From contig DLGJ01000005.1 of assembly GCA_002482645.1 (NCBI GenBank), forward strand, positions 425,435-489,434: 64,000 nt of DNA, given 5' to 3'. Both the position numbers and the translations under genes were made by a program. The DNA comes from Hyphomicrobiaceae bacterium UBA7697 (GTDB lineage Bacteria; Pseudomonadota; Alphaproteobacteria; Rhizobiales; Methyloligellaceae). The notes beneath the pieces are model-generated. The model was not told the origin of the DNA and made no database searches. It worked only from the letters and a program-made list of their open reading frames with translations. The number at the start of each line of letters is the position of its first letter. Within the stretch, counting starts at the first letter, position 1. Below, piece after piece: positions 43,187-51,522 of this stretch.

Positions 43187-44381
43187 TGGCTGCGAGCGCA
43201 TGATCGAGATCGGCCAAGATATCGTCCACGTCCTCGAGACCGACAGAGATCCTAACAGTGTTGTCGAAAATCCCGAGCTCCGCCCGCGCTTCCGAAGTCA
43301 GGCGCTGATGCGTCGTGGTCGCCGGATGCGTGGTGAGGCTCTTCGCGTCGCCAAGATTGTTGCTGATTGTGAACAGCTGCAACCCATTCAAGAAGGCGAA
43401 GGCGTCTTCCTTCTTGTTCCCGACTTCGAAGGTCAGCATCGGTCCGCCGAACGCCATCTGCTTCTTGGCGAGGTCGTATTGCGGGTGATCGGTCCTGCCG
43501 GGATAGTAGACCCGTGAGATCTCGGGCCGGTCCGCCAGGAAATCGGCGATCCGTGTCGCGGACTCGCATTGCCGGGCGACGCGCAAGGGCAGCGTCTCAA
43601 GTCCCTTCAACAGGACCCAGGCATTGAACGGGCTCAAGGACGGTCCGGTGTGCTTGAGGAATGTATGCAACGTCTCGTCGATGAAGTCCTGCGGGCCCAG
43701 CACCACGCCACCGAGGCAGCGTCCTTGCCCGTCGATATGTTTCGTCGCCGAGTAAACGACGATGTCGGCGCCGAGCGCCAAGGGCCGTTGACCGAGCGGC
43801 GTCGCGAACACGTTGTCGACGACCGTCAGCGCACCGCATCCCTTGGCGATCTTGGCCACGGCCTCGATATCCACCAGTTCGAGTGTGGGGTTCGTCGGCG
43901 TTTCGAAGAAGAACGCCTTCGTGTTCGGCCGCACCGCCGCTTCCCAGGCGTTAAGGTCGCGCCCGTCCACGAGCGTCGTGGCGATGCCGTAGCGCGGCAG
44001 GAGATCCTCGACGATGTAGAGGCAACTGCCGAACAGTGCGCGCCCCGAAACCACGTGGTCTCCCGCCTTGAGGTGGCACAAGAGCGATGCCGCAACGGCC
44101 GCCATGCCGCTGGCGGTGCCGCGCGCGGCGTCCGCGCCTTCCAGCGCGCACATGCGCTGCTCGAACATGGACACGGTGGGGTTCGCGTAGCGGCTATAGA
44201 TATAGCCCTCCGCCTCGCCCTTGAAACGGGCTTCGGCCTGCTCGGCGCTGTCATAGACGTAGCCGGAATTGAGAAACACGGCTTCGGAGGTTTCGCCGAA
44301 TTGGCTGCGCAGCGTCCCTTCCTGCACGAGCCTCGTCGCAAGGCTCCAATCGTCGCGGCGGCTCTTGTCTGTTCCGGCCAT
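43179..44381 (-). CDS. metZ: O-succinylhomoserine sulfhydrylase
   Basis: 400 residues from the ATG at 44381, with AAGGAG upstream. Cys/Met metabolism PLP enzyme: SGYVYDSAEQAEARFKGEAE, YSRYANPTVSMFEQRMCALE, GTASGMAAVAASLLCHLKAG, and VYSATKHIDGQGRCLGGVVL with the PLP Lys. GQGR after the Lys is usual for MetZ. It makes homocysteine directly from O-succinylhomoserine and sulfide. Expression is controlled by a SAM-II riboswitch and terminator in the leader. Confidence 0.93.
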   Translation of the reverse strand: MAGTDKSRRDDWSLATRLVQEGTLRSQFGETSEAVFLNSGYVYDSAEQAEARFKGEAEGYIYSRYANPTVSMFEQRMCALEGADAARGTASGMAAVAASLLCHLKAGDHVVSGRALFGSCLYIVEDLLPRYGIATTLVDGRDLNAWEAAVRPNTKAFFFETPTNPTLELVDIEAVAKIAKGCGALTVVDNVFATPLGQRPLALGADIVVYSATKHIDGQGRCLGGVVLGPQDFIDETLHTFLKHTGPSLSPFNAWVLLKGLETLPLRVARQCESATRIADFLADRPEISRVYYPGRTDHPQYDLAKKQMAFGGPMLTFEVGNKKEDAFAFLNGLQLFTISNNLGDAKSLTTHPATTTHQRLTSEARAELGIFDNTVRISVGLEDVDDILADLDHALAAKP

Positions 44382-44423
44382 GGTCCAACACTCCTTGAAA
44401 CGCTTCTCATATGGCCGGCGGCA

Positions 44424-44464
44424 CAAAAAAACCCGGATTTGGCTGCCGCCAAAAGCCGGGGTTT
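44424..44464 (-). terminator. Intrinsic terminator in the metZ leader
   Basis: On the minus strand AAACCCCGG, an inner TTTGGC-GGCA-GCCAAA hairpin, then CCGGGTTTTTTT. It lies between the SAM-II aptamer and the metZ ribosome binding site, so it is probably part of the switch, or a roadblock used when SAM is bound. Confidence 0.75.
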
Positions 44465-44476
44465 CTACGTCCTCGG

Positions 44477-44529
44477 CCTTTTAGCGACTTGTTTTACGTG
44501 GCTGCAAGCCGGCCGGCCAAATCACCACG
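44477..44529 (-). promoter_or_regulatory. SAM-II riboswitch upstream of metZ
   Basis: Minus-strand sequence begins CGTGGTGATTTGGCC, has CTTGCAGCCACG closing the P1 stem (CGTGGT with GCCACG, one G-T pair), and continues TAAAACAAGTCGCTAAAAGG, the GCTAAAA pseudoknot strand of the class. This is the conserved pattern of the SAM-II (metA) riboswitch of alphaproteobacteria, normally found before metA, metZ or metC. SAM binding should lower metZ expression. Confidence 0.9.
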
Positions 44530-44535
44530 AGGGGA

Positions 44536-44564
44536 TTAATGTCGCGCGCGGCGCGCAACGTCAA
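44536..44564 (-). promoter_or_regulatory. Promoter of the SAM-II/metZ transcript
   Basis: Minus strand TTGACG (44564-44559), 17-base spacer, CATTAA (44541-44536). The predicted transcription start falls on the first bases of the aptamer, as expected for this short riboswitch class. Confidence 0.6.
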
Positions 44565-44580
44565 GAAAAAGGAACGGCGC

Positions 44581-45312
44581 TCACGCCCCATCCGGCGCTG
44601 CGATTCCGAGCTCCGCCGCGATGCCGCGCGCCGTTCTCTCCCGGCGCGCCGTCAGATCGGCCGTGGCGTTGTGCACGGCCTCGACCACGTCCCGCGGTGC
44701 CCGGTCCGGGCTGCCGGCGTCGAAGGGCGGCTCCGGCGCGTATTGCATGGCGAGCTGGATTGTCTCCGCCACTTTGGGGCCGTGCAAGATCGCCGCGACC
44801 TGCAAGGCCCCGTCGATGCCCGACGTGACGCCGCCGGCGCAGACGAGATTGCCGTCGACGACCACGCGCGCATCCACCGGGGTCGCGCCGAAGCAGGGCA
44901 GGAGGTGCAGGACGGTCCAGTAGGTCGTCGCCTTCCGCTCGCGGAGGAGTCCCGCCGCGCCGCAGAGCAGCGCGCCCGTGCAGACCGAGAACACGAGCTT
45001 CGCGCCCGCCGCCTGGCCGCGCAGCCAATCGAGCACGGCGTCGTCGTGCATCAAGGCTTCCTGACCCGGCCCGCCCGGCACGTGCAGCACATCGAGTCGC
45101 GGCGCCTCGCTCAGCGTCGCGTCGGGCGTGAGCAGCAACCCGCCCGCGTCGCGGACGGGTGCCGCCGAGAGTCCGTAGAGCCGGCAGCGTGCGTTCGGAA
45201 TCCGCGTGAAGACCTCGAACGGACCCGTGAGGTCGATTTGGTCGATCCCCTCGAAGAGGAGAGAGCCGATTTCGAGGGCGCCGCCGTCTGGAATCTGGCC
45301 TTCCGGGATCAT
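44581..45312 (-). CDS. DJ-1/PfpI family protein, isonitrile-hydratase-like
   Basis: 243 residues. DJ-1/PfpI fold: IGSLLFEGIDQIDLTGPFEV, DVLHVPGGPGQEALMHDD, and the nucleophile elbow LVFSVCTGALLCGAAGLLRE with the conserved Cys. VVVDGNLVCAGGVTSGIDGA and IQLAMQYAPEPPFDAGSPD match isonitrile hydratase (InhA) of Pseudomonas. A hydrolytic or hydratase role in the cytoplasm is likely; the natural substrate is unknown. It is divergent from dcd and upstream of the metZ riboswitch on the same strand. Confidence 0.8.
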   Translation of the reverse strand: MIPEGQIPDGGALEIGSLLFEGIDQIDLTGPFEVFTRIPNARCRLYGLSAAPVRDAGGLLLTPDATLSEAPRLDVLHVPGGPGQEALMHDDAVLDWLRGQAAGAKLVFSVCTGALLCGAAGLLRERKATTYWTVLHLLPCFGATPVDARVVVDGNLVCAGGVTSGIDGALQVAAILHGPKVAETIQLAMQYAPEPPFDAGSPDRAPRDVVEAVHNATADLTARRERTARGIAAELGIAAPDGA

Positions 45313-45401
45313 GGGATGCCCTCTAATGTCTCTTGTGAATCCGGGGGAGAATCGTCATCTCAGGATGACCCGGCACACGGCAAATGCAATGAAGATCGGT
45401 T

Positions 45402-46586
45402 ATGACCGCGCCAGACCAATTATTTGAGGAACTGCCGGAGTCGCCGGCTCCAGGCTCTGGCGCGCCGGCGTTGCCGAGGCGGACCGGTGTACTCCCTTCA
45501 CAGGCGATTCGTTCTCTTATCGCGGCTGGTGAAATCGCAGGCGCTCCAGAGATCGAAGACGCACAAATTCAACCCGCGAGCCTCGATTTGCGCTTGGGGA
45601 AGAAGGCCTATCGCATCAGAGCTAGTTTCTTGCCGGGACGCAATGCCAAGGTGAGAGACAAGCTTTCAGAGCTAACGTTCCATGAGATTGATCTTACCAA
45701 AGGAGCCGTGCTCGAAGCGGGATGCGTGTATCTCGTGCAGCTCCAAGAGCATCTTAAATTGCGGGGAACGATTGCCGCTTTCGCGAATCCCAAGAGCTCC
45801 ACGGGGCGTCTCGACGTGTTTACGCGTTTGATCGCGGACTGTCAGGAGAGCTTCGATTGCGTGGAGGAAGGCTATCGCGGACCGCTCTATGCCGAAATTT
45901 GTCCGCGCACGTTTTCGATTAAGGTCCACACCGGCACCCGGCTAAATCAGATCCGCTTTCGTCGCCGTCTTCCTCAGCAGGCGGATGAACCGCCAGGCCG
46001 CGTTGGGGACAAGGGCTTGCGGTCGATTCATTCCGATATCGGTCTTGTCGGTGGCGAGGCAGCCATCCGGGACGGGCTCAACCTGCGCATCAGCCTCGCG
46101 CCGGTCGAGCCCGGCGGTCTCGTCGGATACCGCGCGCGGCGCTACGCCGGCGTGATCGACATGGACAATGTCGGCGCCTACGACGTGGACCAGTTCTGGG
46201 AAGCGGTGCGTCTCGGCGGCGACAAGCGCCTCGTCCTCGATCCGCACGAATTCTACATCCTCGCCTCGAAAGAGAGCGTGTCGGTGCCGCCGGAATACGT
46301 GGCCGAGATGGCCCCGTTCGATCCGATGATCGGCGAATACAGGGTTCACTACGCGGGGTTCTTCGATCCGGGTTTCGGCTACGCGGCCGGCAAGGCGCCG
46401 GGCGCCAAGGCGGTGCTCGAAGTTCGCAGTCTCGATATTCCGTTCATTGTCGAAGACGGTCAGATCGTTGGGCGTCTCGTCTACGACCGGCTCACGGAGG
46501 TTCCGGAAACGCTTTACGGCCAAGGAATCGGCTCGCATTATCAGGCGCAAGGGCTGAAGCTGTCGAAGCATTTTCGACAGTCTTGA
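45402..46586 (+). CDS. dcd: 2'-deoxycytidine 5'-triphosphate deaminase, long alphaproteobacterial form
   Basis: 394 residues, about twice the length of E. coli Dcd, as usual in alphaproteobacteria. The first half has the dCTP deaminase/dUTPase signature IQPASLDLRLGKKAYRI and IAAFANPKSSTGRLDVFTRL. The second half repeats the fold (ILASKESVSVPPEYVAEMAP, IGEYRVHYAGFFDPGFGYAA). It deaminates dCTP to dUTP for thymidylate synthesis. Close neighbourhood with metZ is common in this order. Confidence 0.9.
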   Translation: MTAPDQLFEELPESPAPGSGAPALPRRTGVLPSQAIRSLIAAGEIAGAPEIEDAQIQPASLDLRLGKKAYRIRASFLPGRNAKVRDKLSELTFHEIDLTKGAVLEAGCVYLVQLQEHLKLRGTIAAFANPKSSTGRLDVFTRLIADCQESFDCVEEGYRGPLYAEICPRTFSIKVHTGTRLNQIRFRRRLPQQADEPPGRVGDKGLRSIHSDIGLVGGEAAIRDGLNLRISLAPVEPGGLVGYRARRYAGVIDMDNVGAYDVDQFWEAVRLGGDKRLVLDPHEFYILASKESVSVPPEYVAEMAPFDPMIGEYRVHYAGFFDPGFGYAAGKAPGAKAVLEVRSLDIPFIVEDGQIVGRLVYDRLTEVPETLYGQGIGSHYQAQGLKLSKHFRQS

Positions 46587-46662
46587 GCCGGACATCCGCC
46601 GCACCGGCGGACGCTGCCCCGGGGGTTCGGGCGGCTAGCATTCGGGACACGGGGGGACTTCC

Positions 46663-48024
46663 ATGCAGACGCTCACGTCGGCGATTGAGTGGTTGAGTGG
46701 CATCGTCTGGGGCGTGCCGATGCTGGTGCTCCTGCTCGGTGTCGGCATCTATCTGACGATCGCGCTGCATTTCCGCACGCTGCGCGACTTGCCCCTGGCC
46801 TTTGCCGAGCTATGGAAGGGACGCGCCCCGGAGGGCAAGGGCGAGATCACGCCGTTCAATGCGTTGATGACCGCTCTGGCGGCGACGATCGGTACGGGCA
46901 ACATCGCCGGCGTCGCGACGGCGATCTTCATCGGCGGTCCGGGCGCCGTGTTTTGGATGTGGATGACGGCGCTGGTGGGCATGGCGACGAAATTCGCCGA
47001 GGCGGTTCTCGCGGTGCGCTACCGGGAGGTCGACGAGTACGGAAAATATGTCGGCGGCCCGATGTATTACATCAAGAACGGTCTTGGACCCCGTTGGGCC
47101 TGGCTCGGCACGGTGTTCGCCATTTTCGCGGGCTTTGCCGGGTTCGGCATCGGCAACACGGTGCAGGCGAATTCCGTTGCGGACGCGCTCGATGCGTCTT
47201 TTGGCGTTCCCTTCTGGCTGACCGGGTGCGTCCTTGCCGTCCTCGTCGCCCTGGTGCTCGTGGGCGGCATCAAGCGCATCGCGACGGTCGCAGGAATGAT
47301 GGTGCCTGTCATGGCGATCGCCTACATCGCGGCGGGCACCGTGGTGCTCGTCTTGAATGCCGGCGCCGTGCCGGGAGCCTTGGCGCTGATCTTCGAGCAC
47401 GCCTTCTCGCCCATCGCGGCCACCGGCGGGTTTGCCGGAGCGGCGGTTTGGGCCGCGATCCGGTTCGGTGTGGCCCGCGGGATCTTCTCCAACGAGGCTG
47501 GACTCGGCTCCGCTCCGATCGCCCATGCGGCGGCCGAATGCAAAGGGCCCGTGAGCCAGGGGCTCATCGCCATGCTCGGGACATTCATCGACACCATCGT
47601 GATTTGCACGTTCACGGCCTTGGTCATTCTGGCGACCGGTGCCTGGACCAGCGGCCAGACCGGCGCCGCACTCACCTCGCTCGCCTTCTCCTCGGCGCTG
47701 CCGGGCATCGGAGCGGAGATCACGTCGATCGCGCTCGCCGTGTTTGCGTTCACGACCTTGCTCGGCTGGAGCTATTACTGCGAGCGCGCGTGGCAGTATC
47801 TGCTCGGCGTGAAGGCCATCGTGCCGTTCCGCGTGGTGTGGTCGCTCGCCCCGATTCTCGGTGCGACGGTCAAGTTGAGCTTCGTGTGGCTGCTCGCCGA
47901 TACGCTCAATGCCCTCATGGCGATTCCGAACCTGATTGCCCTGGCCCTGCTCAGTCCCGTGGTGCTTGCCGCCGCGCGCGAGTTCTTCGCCACGCGCGGC
48001 AAATCGGAAGACAATCCGTTTTAG
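46663..48024 (+). CDS. Alanine/glycine:cation symporter (AGCS family)
   Basis: 453 residues, about ten transmembrane helices. Family marks are FNALMTALAATIGTGNIAGV, GGPGAVFWMWMTALVGMATK, FAEAVLAVRYREVD, YVGGPMYYIKNGLG and FGVARGIFSNEAGLGSAPIA. AGCS proteins import alanine or glycine with Na+ or H+. A small GC-rich hairpin (TCCGCCG/CGGCGGA near 46596) is present in the 76-base leader, but no glycine riboswitch is visible. Confidence 0.93.
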   Translation: MQTLTSAIEWLSGIVWGVPMLVLLLGVGIYLTIALHFRTLRDLPLAFAELWKGRAPEGKGEITPFNALMTALAATIGTGNIAGVATAIFIGGPGAVFWMWMTALVGMATKFAEAVLAVRYREVDEYGKYVGGPMYYIKNGLGPRWAWLGTVFAIFAGFAGFGIGNTVQANSVADALDASFGVPFWLTGCVLAVLVALVLVGGIKRIATVAGMMVPVMAIAYIAAGTVVLVLNAGAVPGALALIFEHAFSPIAATGGFAGAAVWAAIRFGVARGIFSNEAGLGSAPIAHAAAECKGPVSQGLIAMLGTFIDTIVICTFTALVILATGAWTSGQTGAALTSLAFSSALPGIGAEITSIALAVFAFTTLLGWSYYCERAWQYLLGVKAIVPFRVVWSLAPILGATVKLSFVWLLADTLNALMAIPNLIALALLSPVVLAAAREFFATRGKSEDNPF

Positions 48025-48220
48025 GCGGGCGTCTTTTACGGCCCCGGCATTGGCCCGGTCCGCCTACGTTGGGGGAGCGGGCGTGGCGGCGTGGAGCACC
48101 ATCCGGATCCGCGCGAACGGCCCGGCCCGGATTGGCATCGCCCTGGCGAAAGGCCGGTTCGTATGCGATGGTGGCGGCTTCCGCGCGGCGCTGGAATCTT
48201 CCGGGATTTTGAGGAGTACG

Positions 48221-48826
48221 ATGAAATACGTTGCGACTGCTTGTCTGTTGGCTCTCGTTGTGAATGCGAGCAGTGGAAGTGCCGCCCGGGCACAAAGCGT
48301 CCAGGACCTCGCGAAGAGCGCCGCGGCCGACGCGAAGAGCGGCAAGAACCTCGAGGCCTACAATGCGATTCGCAAGGCGGCGCTGAAGATTTGGGAGTCC
48401 GGGCCCCTGCTGTTTCGCGAGGCTCGCTTCGTCAAGTCCTCGCCCACCGGTTACGGCATCTACGACCCACGCCCGAACAGCGTGTTCAAGCCCGGAGAGA
48501 AGCTTTTCATCTACGTGGAGCCCGTGGGGTTCACTTGGAAGGAACAGAACGGGCTGAACCGTGCCGAGCTCGTTTCGGACCTCGTCCTCAAGGATAGCGA
48601 CGGCTCGGTCTTGGGCGAGCAGGCGGGATTTGGGACGTTCACCTTCGACAGCCGCGACCAAAACATGGAAGTGATGACGGCGCTGACCATCGATTTCACC
48701 GAAGCGCCGGCCGGGAAATACGTGGCGGAGCTGAAGTTCACCGACAAGCTGGGCAAGAAGTCCGCAAGCTTCGAATTGCCTTTCGAGATCAAGGACGAAG
48801 GTGGAAATGAGGACGAGGCCGAGTAA
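48221..48826 (+). CDS. Secreted hypothetical protein
   Basis: 201 residues from the ATG at 48221, with GAGGAG four bases upstream. Signal peptide MKYVATACLLALVVNASSGS with cleavage after the following AARA. The mature protein has an alpha-helical start (VQDLAKSAAADAKSGKNLEA) and then a beta-sandwich-like part (GYGIYDPRPNSVFKPGEKLF, IYVEPVGFTWKEQNGLNRAE, KYVAELKFTDKLGKKSASFE). The C-terminus is acidic (DEGGNEDEAE). Conserved in appearance, but I cannot name a family. The 196-base gap before it (48025-48220) shows no other gene. Confidence 0.7.
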   Translation: MKYVATACLLALVVNASSGSAARAQSVQDLAKSAAADAKSGKNLEAYNAIRKAALKIWESGPLLFREARFVKSSPTGYGIYDPRPNSVFKPGEKLFIYVEPVGFTWKEQNGLNRAELVSDLVLKDSDGSVLGEQAGFGTFTFDSRDQNMEVMTALTIDFTEAPAGKYVAELKFTDKLGKKSASFELPFEIKDEGGNEDEAE

Positions 48827-48887
48827 CACACGGCCGCATGTCTGCCCGGTGCTGCGCGGATACGGCAAAATCGTCCCAGACCTGTTG

Positions 48888-48910
48888 ACTTGCAATTTTA
48901 AGCTGCAAGT
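48888..48910. promoter_or_regulatory. Palindrome within the luxR promoter
   Basis: ACTTGCA and TGCAAGT form perfect 7-bp arms around 9 bases (48888-48910). TTGACT (48885-48890) overlaps the left arm and could be a -35 box, and TATCCT (48910-48915) a -10 box, so the palindrome fills the spacer, the usual place for repressor binding. Confidence 0.55.
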
Positions 48911-48946
48911 ATCCTGCATCGCAATTCGCCGCACGGGGCAGGGGAC

Positions 48947-49690
48947 TTGGTAACTGTCACATCGCCATACGCGCACCGTCCGCTGGATTTCGTCCAAAAG
49001 ATCGAGTCGCTCAGGGACTACGAGGCGATTTGCGCGGCCATTACCGAGGAACTGGCGTGGTTTGGCTTCACCTGCGTGACCAGCTTCATCATGCCGGGGC
49101 CAGGCGAACCGTTCAAAAAGGGCGTGCAACTCAACACGCGTCCGCAAGACTATATCGATCACTACGAAGACAAGAACTACGTCCTGCGCGATCCGGTCTT
49201 GACCGAGCTGCGCAATTCGGTTCGGCCGTTCTCTTGGGGCGATGTGATCGAGCGGCGCGATCTCAGCCGTGCCGAAAAGCGGATTGTCGAAGAGGCCAAG
49301 GAGTTCGACGTCAACGATGGCCTCATCGTGCCCATCGTGACCCTATCCGGGAGCCTGTCCGTCTTCAGCCCTTGCGGGCGAAATCCGGATCTGTCTCCCG
49401 AAGCGCGCCACGCCGTCGAACTCATCTCCCTCTACAGCCACCAGGCCTTGAAGCGCATCCTTCTGGAACAGGCGCGGAGTTCCGAGGCGCATACGCCGCT
49501 GACGCCGCGCGAAAAGGAAGTCATGCGCTGGATCGCGGCCGGAAAGTCGGACCAGGAAATCGCAAGCATCCTGTCGATTTCTCCGGCGACCGTGACGGTG
49601 CATGTCGAACGCGCGAAGTGCAAGCTCGATGCGTTCCGGCGGACCTTCGCCGTCGTGAAGGCCATTCGTTTCGGCGAGATAACGCTATAA
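48947..49690 (+). CDS. luxR: LuxR-family acyl-homoserine-lactone receptor/regulator
   Basis: 247 residues; the start is taken as TTG 48947 after AGGGGA, the only plausible start I see. The autoinducer-binding domain (about 20-170) has the conserved pattern DYIDHYEDKNYVLRDPVLTE (Tyr and Asp-Pro of the lactone pocket), RPFSWGDVIERRDLS (Trp) and DVNDGLIVPIVT (Gly). The C-terminal helix-turn-helix (about 180-240) is LTPREKEVMRWIAAGKSDQE, SPATVTVHVERAKCKLDAF. It should sense the product of the downstream luxI. Symbol used generically. Confidence 0.88.
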   Translation: MVTVTSPYAHRPLDFVQKIESLRDYEAICAAITEELAWFGFTCVTSFIMPGPGEPFKKGVQLNTRPQDYIDHYEDKNYVLRDPVLTELRNSVRPFSWGDVIERRDLSRAEKRIVEEAKEFDVNDGLIVPIVTLSGSLSVFSPCGRNPDLSPEARHAVELISLYSHQALKRILLEQARSSEAHTPLTPREKEVMRWIAAGKSDQEIASILSISPATVTVHVERAKCKLDAFRRTFAVVKAIRFGEITL

Positions 49691-49733
49691 AGCGTTGATT
49701 TTAAAATATAATTTAATCAATACCAAGTTTCTA

Positions 49734-49753
49734 GGATAGCCCTGCGGCTGTCC
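49734..49753. promoter_or_regulatory. lux-box-like 20-bp palindrome upstream of luxI
   Basis: GGATAGCCCTGCGGCTGTCC: 8-bp arms (one G-T pair if read as RNA) around CTGC, 44 bases before the luxI ATG. It has the 20-bp size of lux boxes and the GGNNAGC/GCTGTCC flavour of rhizobial AHL-regulator sites. An AT-rich stretch with TTGATT/AATCAA arms (49695-49720) precedes it. Confidence 0.5.
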
Positions 49754-49796
49754 CATTGGGTCAGATTGCCCCGCCAATCCAACGGGGGGCTTCAAG

Positions 49797-50465
49797 ATGG
49801 TCCAGGTATTCGAGGGCAAGGACAGGAAACGTCACGGGAGTCTGTTCGAGAAGATCTTCCGGGCCCGTTACGAAACGTTCGTCGTCAACCGCTGTTGGTC
49901 GCTGCCCGCTAGAAACGGCCTTGAGATCGACCAATACGACACCGACCAGGCGGTCTACTTCGTCGACTTCGATGAGGGGGGACATCTGCAGGGTGCGGTG
50001 CGCCTGACCCCGACGGTCAGCGCCTCGCTGACGGCCGATTACTATCCGCACCTGTCCGATGGCGGCACCGCGTTGCGCGATCCGTTCGTGTACGAGGGCA
50101 CGCGCTACATCGCCTCGCCGAAGGACAAGACGCCGGTGAACAATCGCGTGGTCAAGGCGCGCATTCTCGGCGCGATGACCGAGTGGGCTTGGGCCTTCGG
50201 TATCCGGCACATCCAGACCGTGATCGATGCCCCGCTGCTGAGAAGCTTCCAGAAGGTCAATTCGCAAACCTTCGCGCTCGGTGCCGCGCATCCTTATGGC
50301 GGCGGCAAGGGCGTGCGGGGTGGCGGGACCTGCCTTGCGATCCGGCTGCCCGTCACGGAGCGCGCGATCGGCGAAATTCGGAGCTACGGCGCCCTCGAAG
50401 CCTCGCCGGCGCCCGAGCCCTATTCCTATCAGCCCGCGGCTCAGCAGCTGAGAGACGTTGCCTGA
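49797..50465 (+). CDS. luxI: Acyl-homoserine-lactone synthase (LuxI family)
   Basis: 222 residues; GGGGGG seven bases before the ATG. LuxI hallmarks: FEKIFRARYETFVVNRCW (Arg, Phe and Trp of the SAM site), LEIDQYDTDQAVYFVDFDEG (Glu and Asp), GHLQGAVRLTPTVSASLTAD and VVKARILGAMTEWAWAFGI. It makes an acyl-homoserine lactone from SAM and an acyl carrier; acyl chain or aryl side group cannot be told from sequence. Followed after 28 bases by a dioxygenase gene. Symbol used generically. Confidence 0.92.
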   Translation: MVQVFEGKDRKRHGSLFEKIFRARYETFVVNRCWSLPARNGLEIDQYDTDQAVYFVDFDEGGHLQGAVRLTPTVSASLTADYYPHLSDGGTALRDPFVYEGTRYIASPKDKTPVNNRVVKARILGAMTEWAWAFGIRHIQTVIDAPLLRSFQKVNSQTFALGAAHPYGGGKGVRGGGTCLAIRLPVTERAIGEIRSYGALEASPAPEPYSYQPAAQQLRDVA

Positions 50466-50493
50466 AATTCTTCACTGACAAGGAGTTGGTTGG

Positions 50494-51522
50494 ATGCCGA
50501 ACCAGATCACGCGTGCGGTGACTCAAGATGAAATTGCGGCCTACAAACAGGCTGGTGTTGTTTTGCTCAAGGGCATTCTCGGCCTCGATGCCGTGAACAG
50601 CCTCAGACGGTCGATCGACCATGTGGTGAACACGCTGGACGACAGTCCGAGTGGCTATGACTTCACCAAGATCCTTCGCGCGACGGCGCGGAACGATTTC
50701 GATCAGCTTCGCGCCATGAGCGACGGACAATATGACCTCGAAGCGATCATGGATTACGTCAAATCCACCGGGAAGCCGCTTCTCGCGGACGACAATTCCG
50801 ACGCGCGCGAAGGCGCTTATTTCATCGACACCGGGATCGCCGCCAAGCTCAACAGCTATCGCGAGCTCTGCGTGAAGGGTGCGCTGCCTGAGATCGCGGG
50901 TCAGTTGCTCCAGTCCGAAACAGTCCGTTTCTTCGGCGATCAGGTGTTCGTCAAGGAACCGAACACGCCCGGCAAGACGGCGTTTCATCAGGACGCGACC
51001 TATTTCGAGATCGAAGGCGAGCAGTGCTGCGTGATGTGGGTTCCGGCGGACCCGGTCACGCTCGAGAACGGCGCCATGATGTATGTCCGCGGCTCTCACC
51101 GCGACGGGACGCTCTACAAGCCCAACGTCTTCATCTCTCAAGCCCCGCTGCCGGGCTCCGAAGGCGCCGACCTGCCGGACATCGAAAACAATCTGGATGA
51201 CTACGACATCGTTCATTTCGACGTCGAGCCGGGAGACCTGCTGGTTCACCACTACAGGACCATCCATGGCACCGGTGGAAACCAGAGCCGGTACCAGGTG
51301 CGCCGGGCGGCCTCGATCCGGTATTGCGGCGACGATATCCGCTTCAAGGAGCGCCCCTGGGCTCCACCGCAGCTCCATCATACGGGCCGATTGAACACGG
51401 GCGATCCGCTAAGCGGTCCCGATTTTCCCGTGGTTTGGGAACGTCATGCTTCCGAACCGATGCCAGGCGCCACGGCGGCGGACACTGCCACGGAACGACT
51501 GTCCGGGACTCGGGCCGCGTGA
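50494..51522 (+). CDS. Phytanoyl-CoA-dioxygenase-family Fe(II)/2-oxoglutarate enzyme
   Basis: 342 residues; GGAG upstream of the ATG. PhyH fold: iron ligands His165 and Asp167 in TAFHQDATYFEIEGEQCC and distal His258 in HHYRTIHGTGGNQSRYQ; the Arg of YQVRRAASIRY is the likely 2-oxoglutarate contact. VTLENGAMMYVRGSHRDG is typical of the family. It hydroxylates an unactivated carbon, often next to a carbonyl of an acyl chain or amino acid. The position directly after luxI in a probable operon suggests action on the signal, its acyl precursor or a product under quorum control; this is inference. Confidence 0.85.
   Translation: MPNQITRAVTQDEIAAYKQAGVVLLKGILGLDAVNSLRRSIDHVVNTLDDSPSGYDFTKILRATARNDFDQLRAMSDGQYDLEAIMDYVKSTGKPLLADDNSDAREGAYFIDTGIAAKLNSYRELCVKGALPEIAGQLLQSETVRFFGDQVFVKEPNTPGKTAFHQDATYFEIEGEQCCVMWVPADPVTLENGAMMYVRGSHRDGTLYKPNVFISQAPLPGSEGADLPDIENNLDDYDIVHFDVEPGDLLVHHYRTIHGTGGNQSRYQVRRAASIRYCGDDIRFKERPWAPPQLHHTGRLNTGDPLSGPDFPVVWERHASEPMPGATAADTATERLSGTRAA

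Noticed and set aside
46587..46662. Glycine riboswitch before the AGCS symporter
   Set aside because: The leader is only 76 bases with one small hairpin, too short for a glycine aptamer.
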